Positions 22,431 through 36,115 of a stretch of DNA of 64,000 nt are shown piece after piece. Both the position numbers and the translations under genes were made by a program. Numbering within the stretch: the first letter of the stretch is position 1; every line of letters begins with the position of its first letter. The notes under the pieces were generated by a model, which was not told where the DNA came from, did no database searches, and saw only the letters and a list, made by a program, of their open reading frames with translations. This stretch comes from Clitoria ternatea. Taxonomy: Eukaryota > Streptophyta > Magnoliopsida > Fabales > Fabaceae. The stretch spans positions 1 through 64,000 of the forward strand of contig JAYKXN010000123.1 of assembly GCA_037962975.1 (NCBI GenBank), in the 5' to 3' direction.

Positions 22431-23509
22431 GACCCATCACAAAATCTGCATTACTAATACACCACTAAATTATATTATTCAAAATTACACATCAAACCTA
22501 AATTAGTTATGTAGAATTGAGTACATATTTAATTTGTATATTTATTTTTTTTAATTTGTAAATTATAATTTGAATTTTTTTATTTTCTATATTCTAATTT
22601 AAAATTTCTAAATTTATTTTTCTAAACACTAATTAGAAATTTATAATTTTTGATTTTCTTAATTTTAAATTGAAAATTCTAAATTTATTATTGTTCTAAA
22701 ATATAATCTTTAAATTTTTATGTTGAAAATTTTAATTTTTAAATTTGTAAAGCTCTAAATTTATATAGCTCTAAAATTCTATCATAACATGTCAATGTGT
22801 GAAACATATTCTAACAAACAAACTCTATAGTATATCATCTATCCTAAAGTTTAAATGTCAATATTTTTTAAGTGTGCGAATTAACAAACAAAAAGATATG
22901 TTGGTTGTTTCGTCTATGGTTTTGTTCATAATCAAGGACTGTCCCTCGACGCAACTTCATTGTCATAACAGTGCAACAATCCTTCCTTTCTTTCTTCTTT
23001 CGGCAATGACTCACCCACAACAAAAAAATAGATGTAGTTTTTGGTGTTTAAATTAACATGTTTTGGTTGTTATAAACCACCATAAATTACTTTTTTGGCA
23101 TCAAAGAAAGTGTCACTTTCACGTGTGCCACACTGTAAGCCATATCACGTCCCATGCTATTTTACTTTCCTTTCAAAAACTAACATTTCGTGTTGGAGCA
23201 GGTGTTCACCATAGGTCAATGGTTGCATTCTTGGGACTCAACAGAACTGGTCATGGAATTTTATGGGCCTTGGGTGATGCAAAAGATAAAGGTCCCTTGG
23301 TATTTTTTTCCTTTCCAAAGAAGAAAATTTATTAAATAACCAAATTAACATTAACAAAGTCATTGTAAATTCTGAACACATGAATTAGATATGTCATGTT
23401 AATGTAAAGCATAATAATAAACAAGAAAATAATGAACGGTACTCTAATGTTTTCTTTCAAAAATCCACTCATTCCCCCTACACCAAAGCAAAAAAAAAAA
23501 CATAAATTA
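22431..23509. other. AT-rich DNA, no gene recognised
   Basis: 22440-22800 is built from diverged AAATTCTAAATTTATT-like words. 22900-23330 is slightly GC-richer with no coherent frame. It may include the 3' end of the hAT element whose transposase remnant begins at 23510, but I cannot see a terminus. Confidence 0.45.
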
Positions 23510-23795
23510 TCATAAAAAAAGTTTCTTCTAGCATTTTTAGATGCAAAATCATTAATGAGAACATCAACATCAATACTCCCTAACATATCCTTGTTAACAG
23601 ATAAAATTGTCAAATCATTCAATCTCTCTTGTGAAATTGATAATCTTAAATAAGTTTTTATTAACTTTAGTTTTGAAAAACTTCTTTAAGCGAATGCTAT
23701 AGTTATAGGCATAACTAATAAAATTTGTAAGCGATTGAGACATTTGGATAACAATGTACAACTTTGATGAACTTGAGAATTTCAATGGCTGACAT

Positions 23796-26700
23796 TGTAA
23801 CATCCTATTTTCATCACAAATAGGAAATAGATATTAATATATTTCTTGAGAAATACTTACTATAAGTTAGTTTATTATTATCATTTTTTTTGGAATTTTG
23901 GTATTTATATTTTTATTATTTGTTTTTTAAAAATAATAATAATAATAAATGAAAATATTTCTAAATGAGAATTTTAAAGTGACTTAATTAGTATTCACTA
24001 ATTAAGAAAATTATATTAAGAATTTTTAATATCTTTATTATTCACCATTTTTATTTTATGTTGTTATATATATATATTGTTTTTACATATTTAAGATTTA
24101 ACTCTTATTAGAATTTTAAAATAAAATTTTGAAGGAATTAGACTATGGTTCTTTTGAACTTTTTGATCTACATAATATTTATAATTTTCTGGAATTTTTT
24201 AAAAATTTTGAATTATTTTAATAAAATAATATATTTTAAATAATTTTAAATTCATATAAAGTTGCTTAAAATTAAAAATATTTACAAGAATGTAAAGTTA
24301 AATTATAAGAAAATTTTATAAAATCCATTTCAAGTAGACTTATCTAAAAATTATCGGTTTGAGAAAAATCTTGATTTTTTCTAATCGTTAAAAAATTAGA
24401 AACGTATCAATAAATTTTTATTAACAGAAAATTTTAGATTTTTAAAATTTCAGCTTTATATTACTTATTATAAAAGTAGTGAGGACTAATATAATATCGT
24501 TAAATTTCAAAAAGGACTCATTTTGAATATTTAAAATATACCGAGTGAAGGGTTACTATTTGACTTAATAATTTTGCCAACAATTACTATGCAAATCACT
24601 GTGCATGTATGAAATTTTCAAAAGATGCACAGTAACCTAGAATAAAAAATTTAAAATTGTATAGTACTTTTATATTAAAATAATGGAATACATAGTAAAT
24701 TTTTTTCCTATAAATACCGAAGGATTTCTTCTTTAGAATTCATAATTTCAGATTAAGTTCTCTTAATATAGTAGTGCTAGTGAGATAGTGGTGGAAGTGA
24801 GAGAGAGAAGAAAAGTTTTTGGAGAGAAGGTTCTGCCAAAATCCTAAAGTAAGAATACTTCACTTTTATATTTTTTGGGTTATTTTCATATCGTTTTTAG
24901 AAATCTGTTATTATACTGGAAATAATATTATTTTAAGTTACTATTCTGTATAGTAACACTATTTTAATAGTAAATTACTATTTCAATAGTAAATTACTAT
25001 TCAAATAGTAAATTACTATTTACTATTACTATTTACCTTTACTATTACTATTTACCTTTACTATTCACGTTTTACTATTTACCGTTACTATTCATGATTT
25101 ACTATTTACTGTTACTATTCACATTTTACTATTTACTGTTACTATTTACGATTTACTATTCACTATTCACTATTCAAAATTTACCATTTTTTATTTTAAG
25201 TTGTAATCTTAATTTTCATCTTGTAATTATATTAAAATGAAATTGGTATGTTTTAGAACTCGGAGACGAGGCGCGTATGAATTTTCAATAACGAATCGGT
25301 ATACAAGAGGTAAGGGGGAGTGAGATAAGAATATAATATGAAAGACATAAGAATAAAGGGAGGAGTCCCCTACTCCTTTTAAATTTAATAATATTATTAT
25401 TTTAAAGTAATAACTTCTCAACTTAAAATTTATAATAAATTTAATATATTATGTAACTTATTCTGAAATATCTATACATGGATCTGAATTATTATAACTT
25501 ATACGGACTGGACTAAACCTATGCAAGGACTTGGATTTTTATATCCTATATGGATCAAACTAAACCTATGCAAGGACTTGGACTATTATGACCTGTCTAG
25601 ACTGAACTATACCTATGCAAAGACTGGATATATGGACTTATATAGACCTGTGCGAGGAATGGACTATAAGGACTCAAAATCAAATCTACTAATTTAAATA
25701 ACCATTAAAAATTTGAATTATATTTATAAGCGTTATTTAGTTGATTTGACTTGATTATAGTTAATTATATTTGATTTCGATTAATGATATTGTGATTTAT
25801 AATATTAGACTGTGATTAATAATATACAATTATGATTGATGATATTTGATTGTGATTGATGAGATTACTATACTTGATTGTGGTTAATGAATGATTGATG
25901 ACCTTGTGATATGAAGTTTGAGCATATAGCAAGCATGACGGAAAGTTAAAACTCAGTAAGAATTTTATTACCTTACTCTTTAAATTTTTATTCCAAGAGA
26001 AAGTATTTTATAATTATTTTAGCCTCTTATTTCTTCTTAGAAATAATTTTTATTAACTTTATTTTTAATCTCTATAATAAAATCTAGTATTAGAAAGAAG
26101 CTATTTTATGAAAATCAGAGGTTGAGATAATTAATTCTTGAATTAAAGAAAATTTTTATAGTTTTAAGTATTCTTAGTTAATGATTTTAAATTCTTTTCT
26201 TAGAAATTAGAAGTTTAAAGTAAATTATTTTGGTTTTCCCCAACGAAATAACTAAAGAATATTTTGTGGAGATTTCAAAAACTCAATCTAGTTAAGATTC
26301 AAATTGAGAAAGATTATGTAAATATATGAAGATTTTTAAGAGAAAGATTTGAGATATTTAAGGCTTGGAAACTTAATTTTGGTAAGATCTGAATTTGAAG
26401 ACTGTACTAAATTATTTCAGTATAACAGAAGTTCAAAGAAGAACTTATGGAAATGTACAGTTTATTGTGATGATTTTGTGAACCATTATGGTATTTAATA
26501 ATTGAGTTTCTAAAAGCCTTAACCAACTAAATATACGAGTAGTTCATGCATCATGAATCATTAAAGAGAAATGAGATGTGATATTGCCTGGGGACGGATT
26601 ATAGAAACCGAGGATACATTAGAGGAGGCTTAATTGCGAGCCTTAGGATGAGAGAGTGTGAAAGGGTGCTTCAGGTGACCTGGGGTCGCTCCCTAGTGTC

Positions 26701-27588
26701 GGGTACTTTCACAATAAAAACTTTCTCAGTCTGACTAGTCTCTAAGTGTTTCCACGCCAGTTGAGCTGTTCATATGCCATGAAGGCATTTATGTTATTAT
26801 TATCCAGAATTTATGAAACAGTGTAAACTCCTGGTTGGCCCAGTGCAAACTAAAACTTTAAGGGCCCACATGCATAAACTGAATGAGATAGTAGCATAAG
26901 CATTACATAACATTCATGTGATTGTGACATTCTATATGAATGGTTATGAATGAAAATATAAGTGTTATGTATGTGGAAACCCTATATTCATAATTGATTG
27001 TATATGAGATTATGACTGATATTACTATATTAGTTTGTGAAAACCCTTATGCTTATGTCTTATCTGTAATATATTATATTTTGTTTCTCACTCCTTCTTG
27101 TTTGAATTTTTGTGTCCAAAATATATGTTATATGATATATAGCTAGCAGTCCAAGATGGAAGGATATGTAATTACAAGAGGATAAAGTGGTCTCATCCTC
27201 AATCGATTAGATGAAGAGATATGACAAGAGTAGGATTCAAAAACTCGATGGTTCAAGGACTAGGAAATGTTTGTTCACATTTGTAGTAGAGGTATAGTTT
27301 AGTTTTATTTTGCCTTATTACAATATCAAGTAGATAATTGTAACAAGGTAAAGGTTAAACTTTGATAAACTCTTTCATTCGGATATAATATTGTAATGAT
27401 TTATCACTTATGATTTCTATAAATTATTTTGTCATTATGGACAAATATTGAAAGACAATTTTTTTTACTTTCAATATTCAAAGGAAATCAAATGTATATA
27501 CGTCATTGTATACACGAGATAAAGAGTGATAAATATGTATATCTTTCTAAAAGTTTTTTTTATCTCGTGTATATAAGGGGGTGTTACA
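23796..27588 (+). mobile_element. Solo LTR, 3793 bp, chromovirus-like ends
   Basis: It begins TGTAACATCC and ends GGGGTGTTACA, and is flanked by GACAT on both sides (23791-23795, 27589-27593). No second LTR, PBS or coding region is present, so it is the product of LTR-LTR recombination. TATAAATA near 24710 gives a plus-strand orientation. TGTAACA..TGTTACA ends are usual for Tekay/Del-type Ty3 elements, but without an interior the lineage is an inference. Confidence 0.88.
24950..25190. repeat. Irregular TTTACTATT repeats within the solo LTR
   Basis: Over twenty variants of TTTACTATT / TTACTATTCAC in 240 bp, without a fixed period. The solo LTR at 32034 has comparable short repeats of an ACTGTAGCAAAT type at 33400-33460. 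Confidence 0.8.
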
Positions 27589-29641
27589 GACATTGCATCA
27601 TTAGGCAAAGTCATTTTCTATACTTTCAATGTAGGCAAAACAATTATCTAAATCAACATTTGATAAATTGCAATGAGAAAATTAGAATGAACTTTATCAA
27701 AATATTCTTTCAATTCATTATCATTTAATAATTTTAACTTTTTTGAAATAAATAAAAATCTAAAAATATTTTTAAAAATTTTTATTACACAAATCTAGTC
27801 TTTAAAAAAATAATAGTTATGTCTATAATAACTAAAAAATAATCAACTCTAAATGACTCGTCAGTCGATTGAACTTCTTCATTATGACTATTCTCATGAA
27901 ATTGTTTTTCCTAATAACATGGTATTTTGTTAAAAGGATAGGTTCAATATCCACATCAAGTGCAACTTCTTTAGCAATATTCATACTATATGTGAAACTT
28001 TCAACTCTATACTTTTTAAAAAACAACAATACATCTTTTAATTGTTTTATGGTAGCATCAATGCATGTGGACTTAGATTGTAATTTATTGTTCCCCATAT
28101 TAATAGCAAATAAATATTATACCAAGTAATCATAACCAACAAAAGTTCTCAAGTGCATTAGCCAAACTCTTAACTTCACTTTTTGATCTAGCATCATCAC
28201 AAATTTTATGTAATTCCTACCAAAAAAGTCTTATTTGGGAGCTTGAAATCTAATAGCTTTAATACTTTTAATTCGACTCTCTCATTGGGTATTAGACAAA
28301 GATTTCATAGTTAACTCAAACATAATCACCAAGAATTTTCTAACTTTTCGATGAACTTGGACATAATGAATATATGCAATGAACAATTTCATAAAAAGAA
28401 ACGACTTTAACACAAGAATGTGTCATATCACTAGGGTAAGATTGAGAATATGACAAGCATAAGACGCATATAGTGCTCTCTGGTTTATTTCAAGAATCGC
28501 CTTTGAACTCCTTCGTGCTTTCTTTTCATGTTAAAACCATTATCATAACCTTAGCCTCTCAAATAATCAATATTAAGATCAAGAGACTTTAACACGTCTT
28601 ATAACTCATAAAAGAGTCTCAATCTAGACGTGTCATCTACTTTTAAAAACACTAAAAAGTACTCCTTAGTTTTTATTTTATTACTTGACATATTCACATA
28701 TCATATTTGTTCGTGATGACTCACGTCAAGGGTATAATCAAGAATTACTGAAAAATATTTTGCTTTCTTAATGATATTTATAATGGAACTTCTAAAACTA
28801 TAGGCCAAAAATAAAATTAAATAATTTTGAATTTTATGCTAAAGATAGTGATAATGAATTTCACGACTTTGAATGCGTTTAATATGATCTTGCATTTTCA
28901 TTAGATCCTCGAAAAACCAAATTATTTTTAACAAGACATTTCACAACTGAAAGTATTCTTAGTAAACCTTGTCACCAATGTCTTTTTCTTTCATAATCTC
29001 TTATAAATTTTTATCAAGGTTTGATTTTTGTCCAATCTTGCTTTCAATTCATTCAAGTATTCATGTTAGTTATATGTTTAAAATTATTTTCATGTTTTTT
29101 AAGTCTCTTACTAATATGCTTCCAATCACTAAAATCCTCATTTGCCAATAAAATTTTCTTGTTATCATATTTAAACAACTTACAACAAAAACATTATACT
29201 CTATCAACATGCTTGGAATAAACCAACTATTTTTTTTATCATTAGTCTTACCATTATGTAGTTTTCTAGAACAATAGGCATATGAAAAATGTCTAAAAAT
29301 ATTATCCAAAGGAAGAAATAAGATTCTTTTCTCTATTAGGTCTCTTTTTAAAATATCTATTTCCTTGTTATCAAGATTACCTTAGTTTTTAGGATCATAA
29401 ATATCTAAATGAGAAATTAATTGTTCTTCATCAACGTTAATATTTTTCGTATTAGATTTATTTGACACATCATTAGGTTCACTAAAATTATTAACTTCAT
29501 TCTCACTTAAATGACTTTCATTATGCACAATTTTAATTGATTGATCTAAATTTTCATAAAAATCTACATCTTCAAAAATAAATTTATCAAGATCTCTTTT
29601 TTGTGATTAAATTAACTCTTCCTTTCATTTTTGTTTTTTTC

Positions 29642-30049
29642 TAGGGGTGTTAATTTCATCCATTTATCCATTAAATATTCAATCCATCCATACAAAATCC
29701 ATCAAATCCATCTATTTATAAAATAAAAATATGATAGATTTAATGGATTAGACCTCATTTATTTATTGGATGGATATGGATAAATCCATAAGAATTTTAA
29801 TCCATTGGATCCTACCTATACTGCTGCTTATGGGTTCTCTAATGTGGTCAACATGCAATGTCCCATTTTACATGTTCTAATGACGGATAACCAATTCAAA
29901 ATTTGATTCTCATCGTACTTTTCCAATTTTGAAGTAAAATTTTAATTTATCAATTAATTAAGATTTAAATTTATCTTTATTGAAACAATCAATATTAATT
30001 ATTAAATATTTTAGATAACCAAATCTAATTTCTATAATTAATTAGATGC

Positions 30050-30094
<45 letters not shown>

Positions 30095-30922
30095 TCTCAT
30101 TCATTCTGATTTTATCCTCAAGTTATTTAACCAATTATGAAAACCGAAAATAAAAAAATAAAAAGGAAGATTCAATGTGCTTATAGATATAAATAGTGAG
30201 AACTTTTGGTCATAAATGGCTTTAATTCTTTTTGGGGAATTTTCAGAGGTATATGAAAAAATTCTTACCTAATTTGATCTTTTTCTGCTCTGTATAAGCA
30301 TGTTAGTCATTCAAAAAAAATCAATGTGAAAGATAAGATAAATAATGATGTTTTTTATGGAAAAAAATTGACTTTGAAAATAAATTTCTAAAAGAAAAGA
30401 AGCACGCACTACAAAAATTATGTCTAAGGATTAAGAATATAAAGTGAGAAAATAAAAAAAGTTAAAAGAATAAATTTGGAGGGTAAAAATTAAATGAAAA
30501 ATATGGAGGGAAATTAAAAGAAAAAAATTAGAGAGAAGAAAAAGAGAAATTAAAGTGTAATAATTTAAAGTGAGAAAATAAAAAAATTAGAGAAGAAAAA
30601 GATAATATAAAGTGAGAAAATAAAAAAGAATTAAAAGAAAAAATTGGATAGTAAAAAAAGAGAAACTAAAATGTAAGAATATAAAGTGAGAGAAAATAAA
30701 ATAAATTTAAAAAAATAACACTATTTTTTAAATGGATGATTGGATATCCATCCATAAAAAAGATGTTAATGAATGAATTGAGTGAATTTAGTTAATTAAG
30801 GTTACAGATTAGATGAATATTACTAGAGTTTTTAAATGAATCATAAATTGATTAATGGATGGATTTTGTCTATCTAATAAAATTTAATTCATACCTTATC
30901 TAAACCATCCATTTGGCACCCT
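29642..30922. mobile_element. hAT-like non-autonomous element
   Basis: The left end is TAGGGGTGTTAATTTCATCC and the right end is CCATTTGGCACCCT, inverted relative to each other. Many CCATCCAT / ATGGATGG words lie near both ends (29660-29820, 30730-30910). T-tracts on both sides blur the target duplication. Internal DNA (30400-30700) is purine-rich, repeating AAAGTGAGAAAATAAAA. No coding capacity. Confidence 0.65.
30052..30092. repeat. (AC)n(AT)n microsatellite
   Basis: About 17 AC units running into ATATAT, inside the hAT-like element. Confidence 0.95.
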
Positions 30923-31619
30923 TTCTTTTTTTTCACTTCAAGATAAATGTTTTTATGAGACATATTATGAAAGATAAATTAAATAGTAAATTAATAGCAC
31001 CTGGAAAGAGAAGCTGACATTGAATATTCATTCAGAACTTTACATATGCATGTTAATTCCAATAGCTAAATGTAAACATTATACAAACTAATATGAAAAT
31101 TAAAACAATCAATCAATTAGGAATAACTATTATAAAATTAAAACTCAAAACATTCTTAACAATAATATAAAAAAAAGAATTAAACAGTTAACAATGACTA
31201 TGAAAAAATAAAAAACCTTGTAAATATCAAAATTAACAAAATATTAATATCAAAATGAATAAAGTTAACATAGACTTGGAACGAAAATAATAAATTGGTA
31301 AGATAATTTATATAACAAAAATTAATAAACAACTGATTTATAAGGAAAATAATAAATAACTTTTCATGTTCCTAAATTCTTAATATTAGTCATATATTTT
31401 TATTTTTAAAATAAAATAAATTACAATATAATTAATAAAGTGATTTGGAAGGTGAAACACATACCAATTTTACAATTTTCCAATGTAATTGTGATGTAAT
31501 TAAGTGTGAGTTAAAGTGAAAAAGATTATAAAAACAAAAAGAAAAAGGAATAATGAAACAAGAAAATTTTAGTTAAGTGCAATGCATGTCATTAAAACTT
31601 TAAAACAAAATTATCATGC

Positions 31620-31690
31620 TAGGAAGGGGTTAGACCTTTGACTATCTACTTAAGACACAGACACCCTATTCACTGAGCTACGATTGATGC
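31620..31690 (-). pseudogene. tRNA-like sequence, probably a decayed tRNA or tRNA-derived SINE head
   Basis: The minus strand reads GTAGCTCAGTGAATAGGGTG (A-box-like), then TCTGTGTCTTAAGTAGA, which can form a five-pair anticodon stem with a seven-base loop and CUU at the anticodon position, then AAAGGTCTAACCCCTTC, a T-arm with a B-box-like core. Spacing between the boxes is right for a tRNA. The acceptor strands do not pair, so it is not a functional tRNA gene. Confidence 0.4.
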
Positions 31691-32033
31691 ATTAAAAATT
31701 ATGGATTTTCCCTCTTACACAATCTAAATATTTTTTATTTTGGATCCTTATCAATAATAGGCCCTAGGCAATTGCCCTTATTCCCAGGGCCCAAGGACGG
31801 ACGTGAATTCAATTAATGACTAACACCTATTCCAAAGCTGATTTACAAAGCATCAATTAACAAATATGTGATTATTGGATTATTATTACATAAAACACAT
31901 TTTGTATTTGACATCCCTATCCAATTATTTTTGCTAGATTTGGTTTAGTTTAGACTTCATTCCCGATTACCCTCCATACAAATGAGCACACCTTTAGAGA
32001 TGTAATTCTGCACCAAACTATTTTGTAAACTTG

Positions 32034-33739
32034 TGTAACACCCTGGAGCCAACTTGCAAATCCCAAGATAATTACCCTCACCATATAAAATCTTATGGAT
32101 AACTTATTTTTCACCTGTTAATTATCAAGTGATTCACAACCAGATTCCAGAGGTTACTGATACAATATCAGAGTACGCAATCTTTACATAATTAACTTCT
32201 TATTATTATACATAACATCAGAGTTCCATACATATTATATTTTACAACAGACACCTAGATCTTATAAAATATAAAGATGTAAAATACCAAAATATAGCAT
32301 ACACATAATACAGTCATAGTAGTCACGCAAGCAAGCATCAGCCTCAAGAGCCTTCATAATTTATCCACATCAAGCATCATCCACTTTGTCACATATCTTC
32401 CTGGTTAACCACTAAAGGGTTGCCACAAGTAATAGAAAGAGTGAGATAAAATATCAAATAAATAGAAATCAAATTAGAACATACACAATCATAAGTAGGA
32501 TGCTATGCGATGCAGATGCCAAACAAGTATTTTGTATTATACTTATATGTTATTATATTTCGTTCTTTTATATGAATGAAAATGCATGATGGATCCATTC
32601 TGGTGGGAACATCTGCAGTGATTTCTAACAATAACATTTTTACGGATATCCAACTGATACCGCACCCCATAATGCAACACCACATCGGATAACAATATCA
32701 TAATATCAATAACAAGTGTTGCGGGACCCCCCTTAAGGACACACTGCTTAGTCCTTAAGACGCCCGTGGTATAAAACCACCGCAGAGGTCTGTTGCTCAA
32801 CAGAGCGCGTTCCCCCACTGGGAACCCCCTCAAAGAACCCCTCTGCGGATTCTTTGAACGGCCAATGCATATGATGCATGAATGCATTAAATTATCAAAT
32901 TCCTTTATAATTAATTATAACAATTAATTAAGCATACTTTGTTTGTAATTCAAAGAATATGAAAACACATTTTCCATAATTTTTATATCATATTTCAAAC
33001 ATATTTTCCATAACATTTAATAATTCAAAAAATATGGAAACATATTTTCCACGTTATAGTAATTGTTTAATACCATATTCCAAACCATTTGACTTCTAAC
33101 TATATGAGTTTCTAAACAATTAAGCAAGCAATTCTAACTTAATTTCTATGTATTTAATATCCTATCCCCTCTTTCTTACCTCAATTGAAGATCCTTAAGC
33201 TTTTCTTATGCTAAACTTCTTTGTATTTCCTCAAATCTTCAAGTTTGTGTGATTTCTTCTTATGCAAAATTAAAGAGCTTGAGTATAACAATGAAGGTTT
33301 TGAAAACTTAAAGAGAGAGATGAAAGGTTATAGGATTAGTGAGGTTTTTGGTTTGAGGAAATTTGGAATGTTGGAGCCTTATTTATAGGCTTCCAATGAC
33401 AGTTACTATAGCAAATTACTGTAGCAAATCAATGTAGCAAATCACTGTAGCAGATCGAAGTGAAATGAGGCGGTGGGAAGAATGGAGAACTCTCATAAAG
33501 TTACAAGATTTTTCATGTGACGTTTTACTATAGCATTTTACTGTTTACTGTAGAAGATTTTTATTTTATTTTATTATTCTATTCTACGTTCCATTCTCGT
33601 TTAATTCCGTTTTAAGTCAGACTAAAAATATCTTTGTATTCATAATTAAATTTTATATTTTCTAGGATTCATTTCTTATTTCTCTGAGAAACTTTAATTT
33701 TTCACTGTTTAATTACCGCTTAAAAATTGGGCTGTTACA
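32034..33739 (-). mobile_element. Solo LTR, 1706 bp
   Basis: TGTAACACCC...GGGCTGTTACA, flanked by ACTTG (32029-32033, 33740-33744). No partner LTR, PBS or coding sequence. A TATAAATAAGG box on the minus strand near 33380 sets the orientation. The short minus-strand frames inside (32503-32887) are chance. Confidence 0.88.
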
Positions 33740-33744
33740 ACTTG

Positions 33745-35585
33745 CCCCATTGAAGGATCACCTTGAGATCATAAAGCTTCATTTGTTGACCGTGCTATGT
33801 AGTATCCAACTCTATCAAGTTTCCAAGATATGTTATCTTCCTTAGTTTGAATCATTTGAATTCTTTGTATTTCCTGCAAAAAGCGTTAGCCAATGGAATT
33901 TCCTACTCGAACAAATTCCTTCTCCACTTTACCTCGTATACCTACGCCTTATTTATTCCCACATCAACCACCCTTTTATTTTTGTCTAGAGCTACTTGAA
34001 CGATTCTAGAATACTTCATTTTTAAGCATTCACCAAAAGTTCACCCTTCCTCATAAAATTGAATTTTCACCATTCCCAACCTCTGAGTGACCACTTTTTT
34101 CAAAGCATCCCTCACCCCCTTCTTACCCCCATATTTCAACAAGTCCCTTCACCATACATTTCCCCGCCCCGATCTATAGCCACTCATGATCACACACTCA
34201 TATTTGTTTTCCACCAAGCTAGTTAAGCATACATGTGTTAATATTGTAGTATCATATTTTTTACTCTATACTTCCCCCGGTCTTAAATATAAACAAATTT
34301 TAATGAAGTTTTTTTATCCTATAATATAAGCAAAAATATATTTTTTCAATATTATTAAATGTTTATCTACCAAATATATTCTCTTCGTATATATTTTTAA
34401 AGCAATTAATTATTTATGTAATAAATAATATTAAAGATATTTTAAAAAGTTATACTAGATATTTAATATAATTAATATAAATAATTATTTTCAACTAATA
34501 TATTTAATATATGTAAAATTAATTATTGGGAGAACATGGGTTGTTTGTTGTATTTAATTGTTAGCAAGTGTCATTGTGTGTACATGAGAGAATGAACAAA
34601 TAACAACATATAATTAATATTTTTATATGTAGGGATGCTTAATCAAGGTCCATCAGTTGGAGCTTGTTAGTTAATACGGTTATTTATCATCTAAGAAGAC
34701 TATGAGTCGTTTCCATGGTTACAACACATATATGCAACATTTTCACTCTCTTACAAAACTGAGACTTCTCATCACGTTGTTGGTAGTATTGGTAATGTGT
34801 TGAGGACATTGCAATGTTATGACGCCTTTAAATATTACAAGTCTGTGATACAAATTCGTGACACTTTTTATGGATTAAATACATAATTTGGCTATTTTTT
34901 TATTTTGCTTTAGGGTGGGTTCATTATATTTTGGAAAGTTAAGGTGTGTTATATTAGGTGAGAGATATATAACCATAAAATCTTAAGTGTGATATTTTTT
35001 TTATACTCTCCAACAAGTTTAACTAGGTTTTTAGTTGAGATTTAATTAACTTAATTTTGTTTTTTTCTTTTATCATTAGGGTTTGTATTCAAAGAATCTC
35101 ATATGCCTTTTTTTTAAAAGCTTGGGCTCTATTTCTTTTACAAGTCTTAGGGCCCTTGTTTTCTTTTTAATGGATCTGTGTCGTTGGAAAATTAGGCTAC
35201 GAAAACACTTAATTATAAAATTTTAAGATATTATGAATCGTGTTCAACACACTTATTATTCTTTACCTTTTTCTATTGTATTTAATGTAAGATTTTCTTA
35301 TAAAAAATAATTTTTTAATAAAAAAAGATATAGAAGTTACTTAAAAATTAGGGTTAGTAAATTTTTATAATATTTTTAAAGGAAAACTTTTCATTCTGAC
35401 TTCCATAACCAATATTCTCAGGGCACTCACGCGTTAGCATTTTCCTTTGTTTTAATGTGATTCCATAATTTTTTTTAAAAAATTTATCCCATATCTTTTT
35501 AAAAAATTTTAATTTTGTATTTTCGTTTCTTTTAAAGTAATACTATTATTAATGTGGGAGTTGATAACTTACGTCGCAATTTAAT
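33745..35585. other. AT-rich DNA, no gene recognised
   Basis: No coherent coding frame. A Stowaway-like word group (CTTCCCCCGGTCTTAAATAT, near 34268) suggests a MITE fragment of roughly 250 bp. The rest is unremarkable. Confidence 0.5.
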
Positions 35586-35609
35586 CACTAGTGCAAAAAT
35601 TGGATATAA

Positions 35610-36115
35610 CAACGGGATATATTCACGGGTATAAGTGGATCAGTGATAAAAACATGCGCGGTGGTATTTTTGAAATTATAAGGTGAATGATATAATCAGA
35701 GAAAAGTATATATCCACGGTTAGAATCATAACCGTGATTGTACCCATCAATATATATTCACGGTTGAGGAGTCAACCGTGGATATATAGTACCTGAAATA
35801 TATATCCATGGTTGTGTTCACAACCGTGACTATATATTCATGGTATGATCACAGTTGTATTGCCAACTGTGGATATATATTGATGTCTATAATCACGGTT
35901 GTATTGCCAACCGTGGATATATAGTTCAGGTTTTAGGGTTTAATCAGTGGGTACTGTATGTCCACGGTTGAATCTATAACTGTGATTATAGAGGTAATAT
36001 TTATCCACGGTTGGGGTCATAACCGTGGTGATATAGTTAACATTTATCCACAGTTTTTTGTCCAACCGTGAATATATATGTAATATATTCACAGTTTCAA
36101 GGGGAACCGTGAATA
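35610..36115. repeat. CACTA subterminal repeats built from TATATCCACGGTT
   Basis: About 18 copies of TATATCCACGGTT or its complement AACCGTGGATATA, mostly arranged as short palindromes with 8-15 bp loops. Such arrays are the binding sites of the element-encoded TNPA-type protein in CACTA transposons. Confidence 0.88.

Larger units (their letters stand above)
23510..29620 (-). pseudogene. hAT transposase pseudogene (TTF zinc finger / DUF4371 type), split by a solo LTR
   Basis: Read on the minus strand in several frames, the pieces fall in the order expected for plant hAT transposases of the zinc-finger-MYM-like type. A TTF zinc-finger part is at about 29310-29070 (RHFSYAYCSRKLHNGKTND). A DUF4371-like catalytic core is at 28780-28480, with KYFSVILD, then KIKTKEYF and KSLDLNIDYLRG. 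A mid region is at 28230-27830, with NKLQSKSTCIDATIKQLKDV. The C-terminal dimerisation tail is at 23795-23520, with LTILSVNKDMLGSID and INDFASKNARR. Numerous stops and frameshifts show it is long dead. A 3.8-kb solo LTR (23796-27588) inserted into it: reading across the GACAT duplication restores the local frame between the two halves. The nested hAT-like element at 29642 abuts its 5' side. Confidence 0.85.

Noticed and set aside
23063..23335. GC-richer patch with a 90-codon frame near the hAT relic
   Set aside because: No recognisable family, frame ends in AT-rich DNA, and no splice or promoter context. It is not enough for a gene.
27429..27728. 99-codon plus-strand frame
   Set aside because: It crosses the end of the solo LTR and runs opposite to the hAT pseudogene, so it is a chance frame.
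32503..32887. Possible small gene on the minus strand
   Set aside because: It lies within a solo LTR with clear TSDs and has no recognisable domain.
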